DNA from: a bacterium
Lineage (GTDB): Bacteria; Bdellovibrionota_C; UBA2361; RFPC01
DNA: 32,973 nt
NCBI GenBank assembly: GCA_022763385.1
Contig: JALEGQ010000143.1
Coordinates: 1 to 32,973 of the forward strand
Reading direction: 5' to 3'
The notes under the pieces were generated by a model. The model saw nothing but the letters and a program-made list of their open reading frames with translations, did not search any database and was not told where the DNA came from. Positions 1 through 8,396 of this stretch are shown piece after piece (the stretch's first letter is position 1; each line of letters begins with the position of its first letter). Position numbers and translations under genes: made by a program.

Positions 1-389
1 AGGTGATCGCCCACTGGATTCACGAACGGTACAAGACGAGAAACTTCGTTTCGAAGGGGCTCTCCGGCCTCGGTGCCGTGGTCGGTGCCACGGACCCGGA
101 GGAAGCAAGAGCGATGCGAGAGCTCCTCCCGAACAGCCTCTTCCTCGTGCCCGGCTACGGTTCCCAAGGAGCTTCTGCCGCCGACGCCCTCGCCGGCATC
201 CGCCCCGGCAAATCAAAAGAGCTCGCCGGCGTCCTCGTCAACAGCTCCCGCGCCATCTTCGAGATCACCGACTCCGCCATGCTCGCCAAAGACGGCCTCA
301 CGAGAGATGACTTCTGCGAACTGATCAGATCACGGGTAAAAGCCGCAAACGCGGAGCTACTTGAGGCTTTTGAGGGGGTGCGGTCGTAG
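1..389 (+). CDS. pyrF: Orotidine 5'-phosphate decarboxylase, C-terminal part (5' end outside window)
   Basis: Decarboxylates OMP to UMP, the last step of de novo pyrimidine synthesis in the cytoplasm. The reading frame is open from base 3 and enters from the left edge, so only about 128 C-terminal residues are visible. The segment GAVVGATDPEEA, the phosphate-gripper stretch LVPGYGSQGA and the later VNSSRAIF are typical of the type 2 (longer) PyrF family, in which GYGSQG and the Asn-Ser-Ser-Arg segment close over the substrate phosphate. The catalytic Asp-Lys-Asp region lies upstream and cannot be checked. The gene ends at TAG 387-389, only 15 bp from the stop of the convergent gene on the other strand. 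Recognition is firm. The GTG at base 3 is internal and not a start. Confidence 0.93.
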   Translation, partial: VIAHWIHERYKTRNFVSKGLSGLGAVVGATDPEEARAMRELLPNSLFLVPGYGSQGASAADALAGIRPGKSKELAGVLVNSSRAIFEITDSAMLAKDGLTRDDFCELIRSRVKAANAELLEAFEGVRS

Positions 390-404
390 GGAGGGGGTCA
401 AGCC

Positions 405-1877
405 TTAGCCAAGAAAATCGTCCACTGACCGCCGGTCTCGCTTTCTCTGCCGATGAGATCTGTCTTGCTTCTTCCTTCTCACATGAGAGCGGACCGCATC
501 TCGGATATCACCTGAATCGGTGACTCTTGTGTTACCATCTTTCCCTTTTGCTCCACCAGGCTCGGCCATACCATCTCGAACACTGTCCCCCATGGTGCGA
601 GCTGCGTCCGATCCCTCTCCGGAAACGCGATACTCTTCGGGATTTCCTCGTCGAGCTTCGCGCGCAAACATGGCAATCACAAGAAATGCCTCGTAGGGAA
701 AGACCTGCTCTGAAAATCCGATCGGGCCTCGTTCACCTTGGGGTTTTTCTTGTCGTTTTCCGGCTTGGACCAACGGATCATCAGGGCCAAAGGCCTCATA
801 CATCCCAAGCCGCTTAAAGAGCGCCCGCTCTGTTTCCTTTAACCTTTCGTAATCAAACCCCTCTGCCGTAACGATGAGCTGTTCGAGGGAATCCCCTTGC
901 TCGGTCGTCTGAGAACGAGCATAGTTAATGGTCTTTCCGAGGATCGTGACACTTCCTCTCGTGACCCCATTGGCATCGGTCGTGTGGGTAAACGGGTACT
1001 CCAGAAAGAGCGGGGAGTTTTCGAGCTCCTTCTTGAGATCAGCGGCATTCTTAATACTCGACCGTGAAGGAAGTGGACCATCTTTCTCTCTCGAGATCTC
1101 AAAGAGGAGCACCCGGAGCTCCGGGTCCATCGGCGTACCCTCTGACCACACCACGTCCTTGAAAATATTGTAGAGGAGATTCCGCATCTGCTTCTGCTGC
1201 TTCTCCGTTCCCGCATCGTACCGGTCAAGGAAGTCTTTTGCCGATATCGCCGTGCTCTCTCCCGGAAGGAGGAACTTCAGATGCCGCATATCAGTGTTCG
1301 TGAGGAGCAACCCTCGTAGCGTCGTCCCCGGTCCGAGAATGGTTCCCTTCAGACTCCCATCAACGAGCGTCCCAAGACCTCCGAGATCGCATCCGATAAG
1401 AAGTGATTTTGTAATGTGCATTCCGGATCCACTGCACCCCTTCTCAAAGGTCACCCCTCTCCAGTCAGCGGATCGCACCATCGTTCCGTTCGCATTCACG
1501 TTGCGATATACGGTGTCCCGAATTTCAGTAGCAAAGAGCTGAGCACCAGAGATCGATGTATCTCGGCGGGACAACCGTTCCCATCGCCTCCCGTTTCTCG
1601 TGTGCGCCATCGGAGAGCGCGAGCCGTCCGACCCACGATATTTCGAGTCGTACTCTGTTCCTATCCGTCTGCATAACTCCTTCTGGGTACGGGTAGGAGA
1701 GGCTCCCGTCGGGTGTGGCACATCAGCAGCGACCGCTGCGGTATGGTCTGCACTTGCAAGAGGAGGAAGTTTCCCTTCCCGCAGATCTCGCTTGGCGCGC
1801 TCCCAGGGAGGCTCATTATCTAAGTATGCATCGCGTCCTGTCGAGACTTTCTCAAATGTTGTCGCCGTATCTGCCAT
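405..1877 (-). CDS. Unrecognised protein with degenerate pentapeptide-repeat region and basic tail
   Basis: 490 residues, function unknown. Residues about 1-105 are polar and probably disordered. From about 112 to 146 the chain reads in clear quintets (AQLFA, TEIRD, TVYRN, VNANG, TMVRS, ADWRG, VTFEK), with a small residue first and a hydrophobic residue third. A looser series continues to about 203 (SLLIG, CDLGG and others). This is the pattern of a pentapeptide-repeat right-handed beta-helix. Residues 205-400 look mixed alpha/beta. The last 26 residues are very basic (HVRRKKQDR, HRQRKRDRR). There is no signal peptide or membrane segment, so it is probably cytoplasmic. The start follows a purine-rich site (AGGGAAG). 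It lies 27 bp behind the other unknown gene on the same strand, so the two are probably co-transcribed. Pentapeptide proteins include gyrase mimics, but nothing here shows that role. Confidence 0.72.
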   Translation of the reverse strand: MADTATTFEKVSTGRDAYLDNEPPWERAKRDLREGKLPPLASADHTAAVAADVPHPTGASPTRTQKELCRRIGTEYDSKYRGSDGSRSPMAHTRNGRRWERLSRRDTSISGAQLFATEIRDTVYRNVNANGTMVRSADWRGVTFEKGCSGSGMHITKSLLIGCDLGGLGTLVDGSLKGTILGPGTTLRGLLLTNTDMRHLKFLLPGESTAISAKDFLDRYDAGTEKQQKQMRNLLYNIFKDVVWSEGTPMDPELRVLLFEISREKDGPLPSRSSIKNAADLKKELENSPLFLEYPFTHTTDANGVTRGSVTILGKTINYARSQTTEQGDSLEQLIVTAEGFDYERLKETERALFKRLGMYEAFGPDDPLVQAGKRQEKPQGERGPIGFSEQVFPYEAFLVIAMFAREARRGNPEEYRVSGEGSDAARTMGDSVRDGMAEPGGAKGKDGNTRVTDSGDIRDAVRSHVRRKKQDRSHRQRKRDRRSVDDFLG

Positions 1878-1904
1878 TGAAGTCTTCCCTATCTTTCCTT
1901 TTTC

Positions 1905-3329
1905 CTACCCTGCCGAACGAGACCGTCTCGCAAGAAGATCCTGCAGGTAACGCTCAAGAATCTGATCGTACTCTTCGAACCACTGTGAACTCGCCTCATT
2001 CTCTGCCACCTCTTGTCGTAGGGATTGGCATACCTTCCTTGCTCGACTTCTAAGATTCTCTGCCTGTTCACCGTCCCTACCATCAAAAACCGTACTCTGC
2101 AGATCATCAAACAGGTCATCAATATCGACGGATCCCGATGAAAACTGCTGACGTCCAGTCTTAATATGCGTTAGGAGTTCAACTCCTATCGGTCCGAGCT
2201 CTTGTCTCAATCCAATCTGTAGGGCTTCTGTGATTGATTTTTCGAGCTCCTCAACTAGCTCTACATGATATGCGGGCCGCGGCACATCCGGCCTCGCCTC
2301 TTCGGTAGCTTTCACCTCACGATAAAAATCCTTCAGCTCGCTGAGCACGGGCATCAGGTCTTCATAACGAATACTCCCGGTCCCAGTCTGATAATCTTCA
2401 AGGAGCGATACCGCGGTATCAAAGAGTGATGCCTCTCGTCCGTCATCAAGAGTCACTTTCGGTCCATTCTTTTCTCCAAACGACTGGTGCAGCCGATCCC
2501 TGAGTGTTCGCAACCGAACCTCCTCGCGCTGCTCTACCCGAGTACCAAGGAACTCGCGGTATGAATCGAGGGTGGTCTCAACCTCTTCCCCTTCCACACC
2601 AAACTCTTGCAGCACATCCTGAACCGCTCCTACAAGGCCAGACAGGCTCGGTTCTTCTCCTGGTCCCACCCGGAGTTCGGAGGCGGTTGCTCGGTTGGAA
2701 TAAAACAAATAGAGGAGTCGCTCTCTGCACCGTTGATGAGACCGTTCACTCTCCGCCCCTTCGCGGCGCTTTTTATCGAGGTGGTCATACACCTCCACGA
2801 GCAACTCCTGTTCGGATCCATCAAAAAGCCCCGCCTGGGTGAAGAATTCATCTTTTAACTTTTCGATCGCCCCGACTGCTGCCGTCCCACCATCAAGCAG
2901 CTCTCTTGCAGCACCATTGACGAACGATCCGGTAAGACGCCCGATCTCTAGAGCTGTGGCCTGGGGATGATCTTCCCCCCCTCGATTTTTGTCATACTGC
3001 CGAAGAATAGTCAGAACATCCTCAAGCTGAGCATGAAAGTTGTGCGCGTACGGGAAACGTTCATCAGAACTGTTTCTCTCATAGACCCTTCGGACGAAGG
3101 GCTGAGCATGCGGCGGAAGTGCCTCAATACCATTTGCGAGCTGTCTCCGCATAGCCGCCACTGTTTCAGCGCTTGCGTTTGGAACCACCTGTGGCGCTTC
3201 GTTCGCCCCCACTTCGTCGCGAACCGCTGCCGTCTCCGATCCGAAGAACGCCTCTCTCCACGAACCGGCACCCGGCTGGGGCGAAGCTCCCGGCGTGGGC
3301 TCGTGATGTGTTTCTCCGGCGTTACTCAT
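1905..3329 (-). CDS. Unrecognised large helical soluble protein
   Basis: 474 residues from ATG 3329, chosen because AGAGAGAG lies just upstream and because the frame upstream of it (to 3422) has poor protein character. I do not recognise the family. After a Pro/Gly/Ala-rich first 45 residues the protein is rich in Glu, Leu, Arg and Gln and looks almost wholly alpha-helical, with heptad-like stretches (for example VELVEELEKSITEAL near residue 360). There are no Cys pairs, nucleotide-binding loops, signal peptide or membrane helices. It is the first gene of a two-gene minus-strand unit with the pentapeptide-like protein and is divergent from the exoribonuclease gene. The two unknown proteins may act together, which is inference from spacing only. 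Confidence 0.7.
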   Translation of the reverse strand: MSNAGETHHEPTPGASPQPGAGSWREAFFGSETAAVRDEVGANEAPQVVPNASAETVAAMRRQLANGIEALPPHAQPFVRRVYERNSSDERFPYAHNFHAQLEDVLTILRQYDKNRGGEDHPQATALEIGRLTGSFVNGAARELLDGGTAAVGAIEKLKDEFFTQAGLFDGSEQELLVEVYDHLDKKRREGAESERSHQRCRERLLYLFYSNRATASELRVGPGEEPSLSGLVGAVQDVLQEFGVEGEEVETTLDSYREFLGTRVEQREEVRLRTLRDRLHQSFGEKNGPKVTLDDGREASLFDTAVSLLEDYQTGTGSIRYEDLMPVLSELKDFYREVKATEEARPDVPRPAYHVELVEELEKSITEALQIGLRQELGPIGVELLTHIKTGRQQFSSGSVDIDDLFDDLQSTVFDGRDGEQAENLRSRARKVCQSLRQEVAENEASSQWFEEYDQILERYLQDLLARRSRSAG

Positions 3330-3424
3330 ACTCTCTCTACACAGATAGACATGTAGGTTATGCCCCCTCCTCACCAAAATGCATCCTAAGAATTCTCTTT
3401 TCTCCCCGAAAGCTCCCCCCACCG

Positions 3425-3453
3425 TTGACTGTTCGGCACTGCTTTGCTCAAAT
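3425..3453 (+). promoter_or_regulatory. Candidate sigma70-type promoter for the exoribonuclease gene
   Basis: TTGACT (3425-3430), 17-nt spacer, TCAAAT (3448-3453). The -35 box matches consensus at 5 of 6 positions and the -10 box at 4 of 6. The predicted transcript start falls at about 3460, on top of the ATG at 3459, so the mRNA would be leaderless or translation would start downstream. Lies in the 129-bp divergent spacer with the unknown minus-strand gene. Confidence 0.4.
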
Positions 3454-3458
3454 CTGCA

Positions 3459-5603
3459 ATGATCTCAGATATTTCGGTGGAGGAAGGCATCAGCAGCAGT
3501 GAAGGGATTCAGGAAGGGGCGATCGTGGTCTACGAACAGGACGGTCACGGTATCGTTGGGGTGGTCATCGCCGCTCACGCCAAGAAGCCGCGGGTGCTCA
3601 CCATGCGGGGCCGTGAGGTGGATATCGCCGGAGCACGGCTCGATCGGGTTCCAGGAGCCCTCCCCGGAGACCGAAGCACCGCCGAGCAACGGGCCGAGTT
3701 TCTCCTCTCGCTTTATGATCGAGCCTCCGAAGCGGCTGGCGGTGTTCCGATCGAGGAGCTCTGGTCGTTTGTGGCTGAGGAAGATCGTGAGTTCTCGCTC
3801 GGTGAGCTCGTCCCGCTCTACTACGGGGAGCAGTTTTCACCAGAAGAGCACCTCACCCTCCGCTTCGCGCTCTACCGTGACCCCCTCTATTTTCGGCGGA
3901 AGAAGTACGGCTTTACCCCTCGGAGGCCGGAGACGGTGGAAGAGCTTCGCCGAGCACAGGAGGCACAGCTTGAGAAGGAGCAACAGTTTGCAACGGCCCG
4001 AGAAGAGCTGCTCCAGATCCGGGAGGCGGTAGAGAACAAGACGACCTCCCGCTCAGAACTGCGATCCACCCTCTCTGCACCAACCGCCGCCCTTCTCTCC
4101 ACCCTCGAACGGCTCGCGGCAGCAGCACTCGATATCGAACAGGGCACAAAAAAGGAGGCCGAACGATTTCTCGACAGTATCGCGGAGAGTGGGTGTGAAG
4201 CGCTCTCGAAGGTTCCCACTCGAGGGAATCTCGAGCTCCGTGCCCTCGCCCTCCTCGAGGCGCTCCACTGGATTCACCGCAATACGAACCTTGCCCCTCT
4301 CCGCTACGGGAATGGACAGCCGTTCTCGGCAGAGCTCTCTTCGGCGGCAGAAGACCTCGCCGCTGAGGGGCTCCCCGGTGATGAGAGAACCCGGGAAGAT
4401 CTGAAAGGGATTCCGTCGGTAACGATCGATGACACCTCAACCCAAGATATGGATGATGCGCTCTCGGTGACCCGACGGGAGGGGAATCTCGAGGTTGCCA
4501 TTCATATCGCTGATGTTGCCTCCCTCGTCGCGATCGACTCTCCCTTGGATCGAGAAGCGCGCCACCGAGCAACCTCGCTCTACTTTCCAGAGGGAGACCT
4601 TCACATGTTTCCCAAGGCGATCTCGCAAGAGCTCTGTAGCCTCCAACCGAAGAAGACGCGCGCGACGGTCAGCGGTATCTTTACCTTCTCTCCACTCCAC
4701 GAGCTGTTGCACTCCCGGTTTGCCCTCACGGAGATCGTGGTGGAAGAAAAGCTCTCCTATGAAGGAGTTGATCCTCTCCTCGATCCCCCCTCCGGCGACC
4801 TCGGAACGCTCTACGAGATCGCCATGTCCTACTCCTCTTCACGGATGTCCCGTGGTGGGGTCACCATCCCGAACCGCCGAGCACGGATTCACCTCACCGA
4901 CCCCGAACACCTCGAAGCGAGCGCCGTTGAGATCTCAGATTTTGACGAGCGGACTCCAGCCCGGGAGTTGGTGGGAGAGATGATGATCCTTATGAATGAG
5001 GAGGCAGCTCGCTTTGCGCACGAACACGGCATTCCTTTTATCTACCGTTCACAAGAGCCTTCAGATCCGAATGTTGTTGAGAAGCGGTTGGAGGGGATTC
5101 CCCCAGGCCCTGCCTATGACGCAACCCTGCGGACGACCTTAAAACGGTCGGTAACGAACACGACGGCTGCTCCCCACGCCACGCTCGGCCTCTCCTGTTA
5201 CGCTCAGGTAACCTCTCCGATTCGGCGGTACGCTGACCTCGTAAACCAACGACAACTCGTGGCGTTTCTCTCTGATGAGCCCCTCCCGTACACCGAGGAC
5301 TCTCTCACCGCACTGCTCCACGAGATCTCAGAACCCCTCCATCGCGCACGGATGAGCTCGCGGGAAACCACCCGCTTTTGGTTGCTCCGGTATCTTGAGC
5401 GCCGGGCAAAAGAAGGAACACCCCTGCTCGGAACCGTGCTTCGCACTGATGGGCCACAGTATCAGGTGGAGCTCGACGAGGTGTATCTGATCACCCTCGC
5501 CAAATCGAAGGAACAGCTCTCCGTCGGAACTCGGGTCGAAGTCGTCTTGCAGAAGGTTGATGCCCGAAACAATACCCTCAAGGTACAGATCTCGCGACAG
5601 TAG
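3459..5603 (+). CDS. RNase II/R-family 3'-5' exoribonuclease (RNB domain)
   Basis: Processive hydrolysis of single-stranded RNA from the 3' end, in the cytoplasm. About 714 residues. The N-terminal part contains a small beta domain starting GAIVVYEQDG, followed by a long helical, charged region. The RNB domain begins about residue 318 with TIDDTSTQDMDDALSV, which carries the spaced Asp residues that bind the catalytic metals, followed by VAIHIADVAS, LYFPEGDLHMFP and SRGGVTIPNRRA. QVTSPIRRYADLVNQRQL is the conserved C-terminal RNB motif. A short S1-like beta domain (GTVLRTDGPQYQVEL) closes the protein. The architecture resembles the cyanobacterial/plastid RNase II group more than E. coli RNase R, which has cold-shock domains. 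The start is uncertain: ATG 3459 has no SD, TTG 3444 is possible, and GTG 3525 has a strong SD (AGGAAGGG) but would cut into the first domain. Confidence 0.9.
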   Translation: MISDISVEEGISSSEGIQEGAIVVYEQDGHGIVGVVIAAHAKKPRVLTMRGREVDIAGARLDRVPGALPGDRSTAEQRAEFLLSLYDRASEAAGGVPIEELWSFVAEEDREFSLGELVPLYYGEQFSPEEHLTLRFALYRDPLYFRRKKYGFTPRRPETVEELRRAQEAQLEKEQQFATAREELLQIREAVENKTTSRSELRSTLSAPTAALLSTLERLAAAALDIEQGTKKEAERFLDSIAESGCEALSKVPTRGNLELRALALLEALHWIHRNTNLAPLRYGNGQPFSAELSSAAEDLAAEGLPGDERTREDLKGIPSVTIDDTSTQDMDDALSVTRREGNLEVAIHIADVASLVAIDSPLDREARHRATSLYFPEGDLHMFPKAISQELCSLQPKKTRATVSGIFTFSPLHELLHSRFALTEIVVEEKLSYEGVDPLLDPPSGDLGTLYEIAMSYSSSRMSRGGVTIPNRRARIHLTDPEHLEASAVEISDFDERTPARELVGEMMILMNEEAARFAHEHGIPFIYRSQEPSDPNVVEKRLEGIPPGPAYDATLRTTLKRSVTNTTAAPHATLGLSCYAQVTSPIRRYADLVNQRQLVAFLSDEPLPYTEDSLTALLHEISEPLHRARMSSRETTRFWLLRYLERRAKEGTPLLGTVLRTDGPQYQVELDEVYLITLAKSKEQLSVGTRVEVVLQKVDARNNTLKVQISRQ

Positions 5604-5609
5604 CGATTA

Positions 5610-5777
5610 CTAATGGATAACAGGAAGTTCCTCTTCCTCGGAAAGGATCGGCTCGGGATGTTCGATGTGGTTACACACCTCCGCGATGAGATCAAAGGCC
5701 TTGGCGAGCTCATCGAGGCCGCTCGTCGCCAGTTCGATGATTTCAAGACTCTCTTGCTTCTCGGTAGGCTTTGACAT
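5610..5777 (-). CDS. Small acidic hypothetical protein (55 aa)
   Basis: A short ORF of 55 residues beginning MSKPTEKQESLEII and ending in an acidic stretch (ILSEEEELPVIH). ATG 5775-5777 is preceded by AGAGGAT at about 7 nt, a good ribosome site. The central part (LEIIELATSGLDELAKAFDLIAEV, residues 11-34) would form one or two amphipathic helices. There are no domains that I recognise. The stop is only 6 bp from the stop of the convergent exoribonuclease gene. A good SD, a compact position and codon use like the neighbours support a real gene. It could be a small regulator or adaptor, but no function can be assigned. Confidence 0.55.
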   Translation of the reverse strand: MSKPTEKQESLEIIELATSGLDELAKAFDLIAEVCNHIEHPEPILSEEEELPVIH

Positions 5778-6091
5778 GGTTGATCCTCTTGAAAGATGGT
5801 GTTGCGATCTCGACTCTCCGAAAGAGGAGCAGAAATCGCGCCAAGAGGAAGGTCGACCAGGCGACAGGAGGACTTAAGCTCTCTTCCCGAAAAAGTCGTT
5901 GGGAAGAAGAAAAAAATAGCTCTTAACCCTTTGATATCATTGTGAGGTAAGAGGTATTCGTACCCCTTCAGACGATTTTCTTGACCAGGTGACTCGAGAG
6001 AGAGCGCGCAACCCAAACGTCAGAAACGGTGTGTTTCCAGGGAACGCGGTGGCAATGCAGTGACACTTCTTGCCGGGGCAGAGGAGCTTCT
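5778..6091. other. Non-coding stretch between the small ORF and the exported-protein gene
   Basis: 314 bp with no convincing gene. It serves as the 5' region of the small minus-strand ORF and the 3' region of the exported-protein gene. One 7-bp inverted repeat (TCTTCCC/GGGAAGA, about 5882-5906) is flanked by an A-rich run on the plus strand. A U tract would therefore precede the stem on the minus transcript, so it is not a standard terminator. No clear promoter was seen. Confidence 0.4.
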
Positions 6092-6598
6092 TCACCCCTC
6101 CTGCCGGACCTCGAGGATAAGAATTATCCCGCGGTCACCCTCCACCTCGAAACCGGTGAGCAGCGGTTCCTGGGCGGTGAAGTGGAGCCGACTATCGAGA
6201 ATCTCCATTCCGTCTCCCCCCGTCCACTTCAGCCACATACCGACCCGTTGTTCACTGACGTGCACCGTTCGGACCGCAAGCGAGTGCCCATGCGCGAGCG
6301 GAAGCTCCGTTCGCTTGGCGACCGGCACCGTGGTGAGCTTTCGATCGATCAGGCGGAAATCACGATACGGAAAGCGGAGCAGCTTTTCCTGAAGATCCGA
6401 GATCTCCGGTGAAAAGCGAGCTCCCTCTTCACGCTGGCGGATCCCATGGGCACCAACGAATCGTATTCGGAGCTGTACCTGGCGATTCCCCACCGACTGA
6501 GCGAAAGCTGGGGATACACCGAAGGAGAGACCTCCATACCCAGAGAGGAAGAGGAGGAGCAGTGAAAAAAAGGGAGTAGTGTACGAGTTCTTCATCAC
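6092..6598 (-). CDS. Exported hypothetical protein, third gene of the ECF sigma operon
   Basis: 168 residues. The first 34 form a signal peptide: MMKNSY, a hydrophobic core FFSLLLLFLSGYGG, and a likely signal peptidase I site near PAFAQS. The mature part of about 134 residues is probably beta-rich, with the conserved-looking segments LRFPYRDFRLID, ELPLAHGHSLAVR and MWLKWTGGDGMEIL. I recognise no named domain. It starts 9 bp after the anti-sigma-like gene and so is almost certainly translated from the same mRNA as the sigma factor and anti-sigma. A periplasmic or surface partner or sensor for the anti-sigma protein would fit this position, but that is inferred from context only. Confidence 0.72.
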   Translation of the reverse strand: MMKNSYTTPFFSLLLLFLSGYGGLSFGVSPAFAQSVGNRQVQLRIRFVGAHGIRQREEGARFSPEISDLQEKLLRFPYRDFRLIDRKLTTVPVAKRTELPLAHGHSLAVRTVHVSEQRVGMWLKWTGGDGMEILDSRLHFTAQEPLLTGFEVEGDRGIILILEVRQEG

Positions 6599-6607
6599 CT
6601 CAACGCT

Positions 6608-7621
6608 CTACTTCGCAAACGCGGCGGCAGGAAGAGTGCGCTCCTGCAACACGATCCCACTCGGATTTGATCTTGCGGAACTTGATCCCGGAGAAGAGAC
6701 CTTTCCCACCTGAGAGGCCTCCCTCCTCATCAACACTCTCTTCTTCACGAAGAGAGTTGGTGCCCCCGTGAGAGAGTTCCCGAGCATTCGCACCCTCCCG
6801 TCACTTCGAATCCAGTCGACCTCTACCGGTGCCTGAACCTCTCGTTGTGCGGTTATCCGTTGAGGACGAGAGCCTCTATAGACGGAAGCAGGGGCTCTCC
6901 GAAGGGAGGAGAAGGAGGGGTTCGGAGCCGGTGAAAAGAGGGCGTCGAATGAATTCGAATCGAAATTCTCTGAAGTCAGTGGCGCCCCGACTCGCCCCGA
7001 AATCGGCACTGAGGATACGAGATCTACCGGCACAATTGACGAAGGTTGAAGCTCCGGAGTTCGACGCACCTCAGCAACCTGCCGTTGGGGCACCTGTTGT
7101 TGAACCCTTCTCACTTCCCCAGCTTGCGTATCGACAAACTGCTGTGCATCGATAGACTGATCTCCGCGAAAGAGGTATGGAAGTGAGGCTTGCGCTCCCA
7201 CAATGACGATCGCAGAACAGGCAAAGGCCCCCATAAACTCGCGGCTGAGGAGCGTCGGCAGGTGAAAAAATCGCCAGAAGACACTCTCCTCCCCTCTCCC
7301 ATCCGCATCAAGCACACGGTTTCCCAGAAACTGCGAAGCACGCTCTTCTTCCTCAATACGCCGGACAACCTCTTCCCACCGTCCTTCTTCCGGAACACGT
7401 TCTTCCACACGGGAGGATAAGAGCTCTCCATACTGCCGACTTCCTTCTCCGAGCACCTCGAGAAACTCCCCGGCTGCTCGCTTCTTCTTGAGGAGCGAAC
7501 GCACCTGCCACCGCTCAAAAAATGAGCACTCGCCGTCGTAGAACTTCGAGAGAAGTAACTCTTCGAGCTCTCGAAGGACACATCCACTCTTCCTGTCAGT
7601 CGTGGTATCTTTCCTTCTCAT
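6608..7621 (-). CDS. Putative membrane anti-sigma factor with degenerate zinc-binding domain
   Basis: 337 residues. The N-terminal 65 residues resemble the fold of anti-sigma zinc-finger domains (LLSKFYDGECSFFERWQVRSLL). However, the usual His-x3-Cys-x2-Cys is absent and replaced by KKKRAAGEF, so zinc binding is unlikely. A single membrane segment follows at about residues 130-151 (FMGAFACSAIVIVGAQASLPYL). The C-terminal 185 residues would be periplasmic: a Gln/Val/Pro/Ser-rich linker and then a short beta region (VDWIRSDGRVRMLGN). The placement directly after an ECF sigma gene (63 bp) and before an exported protein (9 bp) is the main reason for the call. The expected role is to hold the sigma factor at the membrane until an envelope signal arrives. 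Direct sequence similarity to known anti-sigmas is weak. Confidence 0.68.
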   Translation of the reverse strand: MRRKDTTTDRKSGCVLRELEELLLSKFYDGECSFFERWQVRSLLKKKRAAGEFLEVLGEGSRQYGELLSSRVEERVPEEGRWEEVVRRIEEEERASQFLGNRVLDADGRGEESVFWRFFHLPTLLSREFMGAFACSAIVIVGAQASLPYLFRGDQSIDAQQFVDTQAGEVRRVQQQVPQRQVAEVRRTPELQPSSIVPVDLVSSVPISGRVGAPLTSENFDSNSFDALFSPAPNPSFSSLRRAPASVYRGSRPQRITAQREVQAPVEVDWIRSDGRVRMLGNSLTGAPTLFVKKRVLMRREASQVGKVSSPGSSSARSNPSGIVLQERTLPAAAFAK

Positions 7622-7684
7622 AACATCACCGTACTATCTTTCGCTCAGGCTTTCTCTCAGCCTTCCTCTCAGACGAAATCTCGC

Positions 7685-8386
7685 TCACCCTTCAGCCACC
7701 TCACGAAGCGCCTTCCGGGCATAGTGCAATCGACTCATGACCGTGCCCTTAGAAACTCCCACCACATCAGCAATCTCCTCATATCGCAGCCCATCTCGCT
7801 CCCGAAGCAAGATCACGGCTCGTTGCTCTTCGGAGAGCTGCTGTAACGCGCGCTCCAGGACCACCAACGATTCGTGATTTTCAAGCCGTTTGTAGGGATC
7901 GTCTCCCGAGGTTCGTCTCCCCTCGTAAGACGTCGAGATCGACTCAGAATTCAATATCTCTTCTTGGAACTCGACGGGAGTCCCTCCGCGCCGCTTTACG
8001 CGCCGCTTCTGATCGATCGCCATGTTGTAGACGATTCGGTACAACCAGGTATAGAAGGCTGAGTCCCCACGATACTTCGAGAGCGCAAGGTAGGCCTTTA
8101 CGAATGACTCCTGCACCACATCTTCTGCGTCTTCCCGAGAGCCGAGAATCTCTCTCGCAAGGGCGAGCACCTTCGGCTCGTAGTGTGAAAAGAGCTCCTG
8201 AAAGGCACTTTTGTCTCCGTCCTGCGTCCTCTTCACGAGCTCCGCATCACGGTGCCGGCGAGATTCTCGCTCTTCTCCGATTCCACGATCGATCGCCCCC
8301 CTCTTGCGAGCGGTTTCGTCGACGACCGCTCTATCGGCCACCTGAAGAGGCTTATCCACCATACGGAGAGAATCTGTCATGAACAT
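7685..8386 (-). CDS. ECF-type RNA polymerase sigma factor (RpoE-like)
   Basis: 233 residues. Directs RNA polymerase to a stress or envelope regulon. Region 2 spans about residues 57-125, with GDKSAFQELFSHYEPKVLALA, the -10 recognition helix EDAEDVVQESFVKAYL, and YRGDSAFYTWLYRIVYNMAID. Region 4 spans about 180-230, with LPALSEEQ-like LQQLSEEQRAVILLRE and the helix-turn-helix RYEEIADVVGVSKGTVMSRLHYARKAL. There is no region 3, as expected for the ECF class. An unusual charged N-terminal extension of about 50 residues precedes region 2. ATG 8386 and ATG 8380 are both possible starts. The sigma gene leads an operon with an anti-sigma-like gene and an exported protein, and follows polA by 70 bp. 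A hairpin overlaps its ribosome site (see separate entry). Confidence 0.93.
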   Translation of the reverse strand: MFMTDSLRMVDKPLQVADRAVVDETARKRGAIDRGIGEERESRRHRDAELVKRTQDGDKSAFQELFSHYEPKVLALAREILGSREDAEDVVQESFVKAYLALSKYRGDSAFYTWLYRIVYNMAIDQKRRVKRRGGTPVEFQEEILNSESISTSYEGRRTSGDDPYKRLENHESLVVLERALQQLSEEQRAVILLRERDGLRYEEIADVVGVSKGTVMSRLHYARKALREVAEG

Positions 8387-8396
8387 GCAATTCCGG

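Noticed and set aside
5462..6016. 184-codon minus-strand frame overlapping the exoribonuclease 3' end
   Set aside because: It would overlap the better supported 55-residue ORF in another frame and has a composition typical of an antisense shadow.
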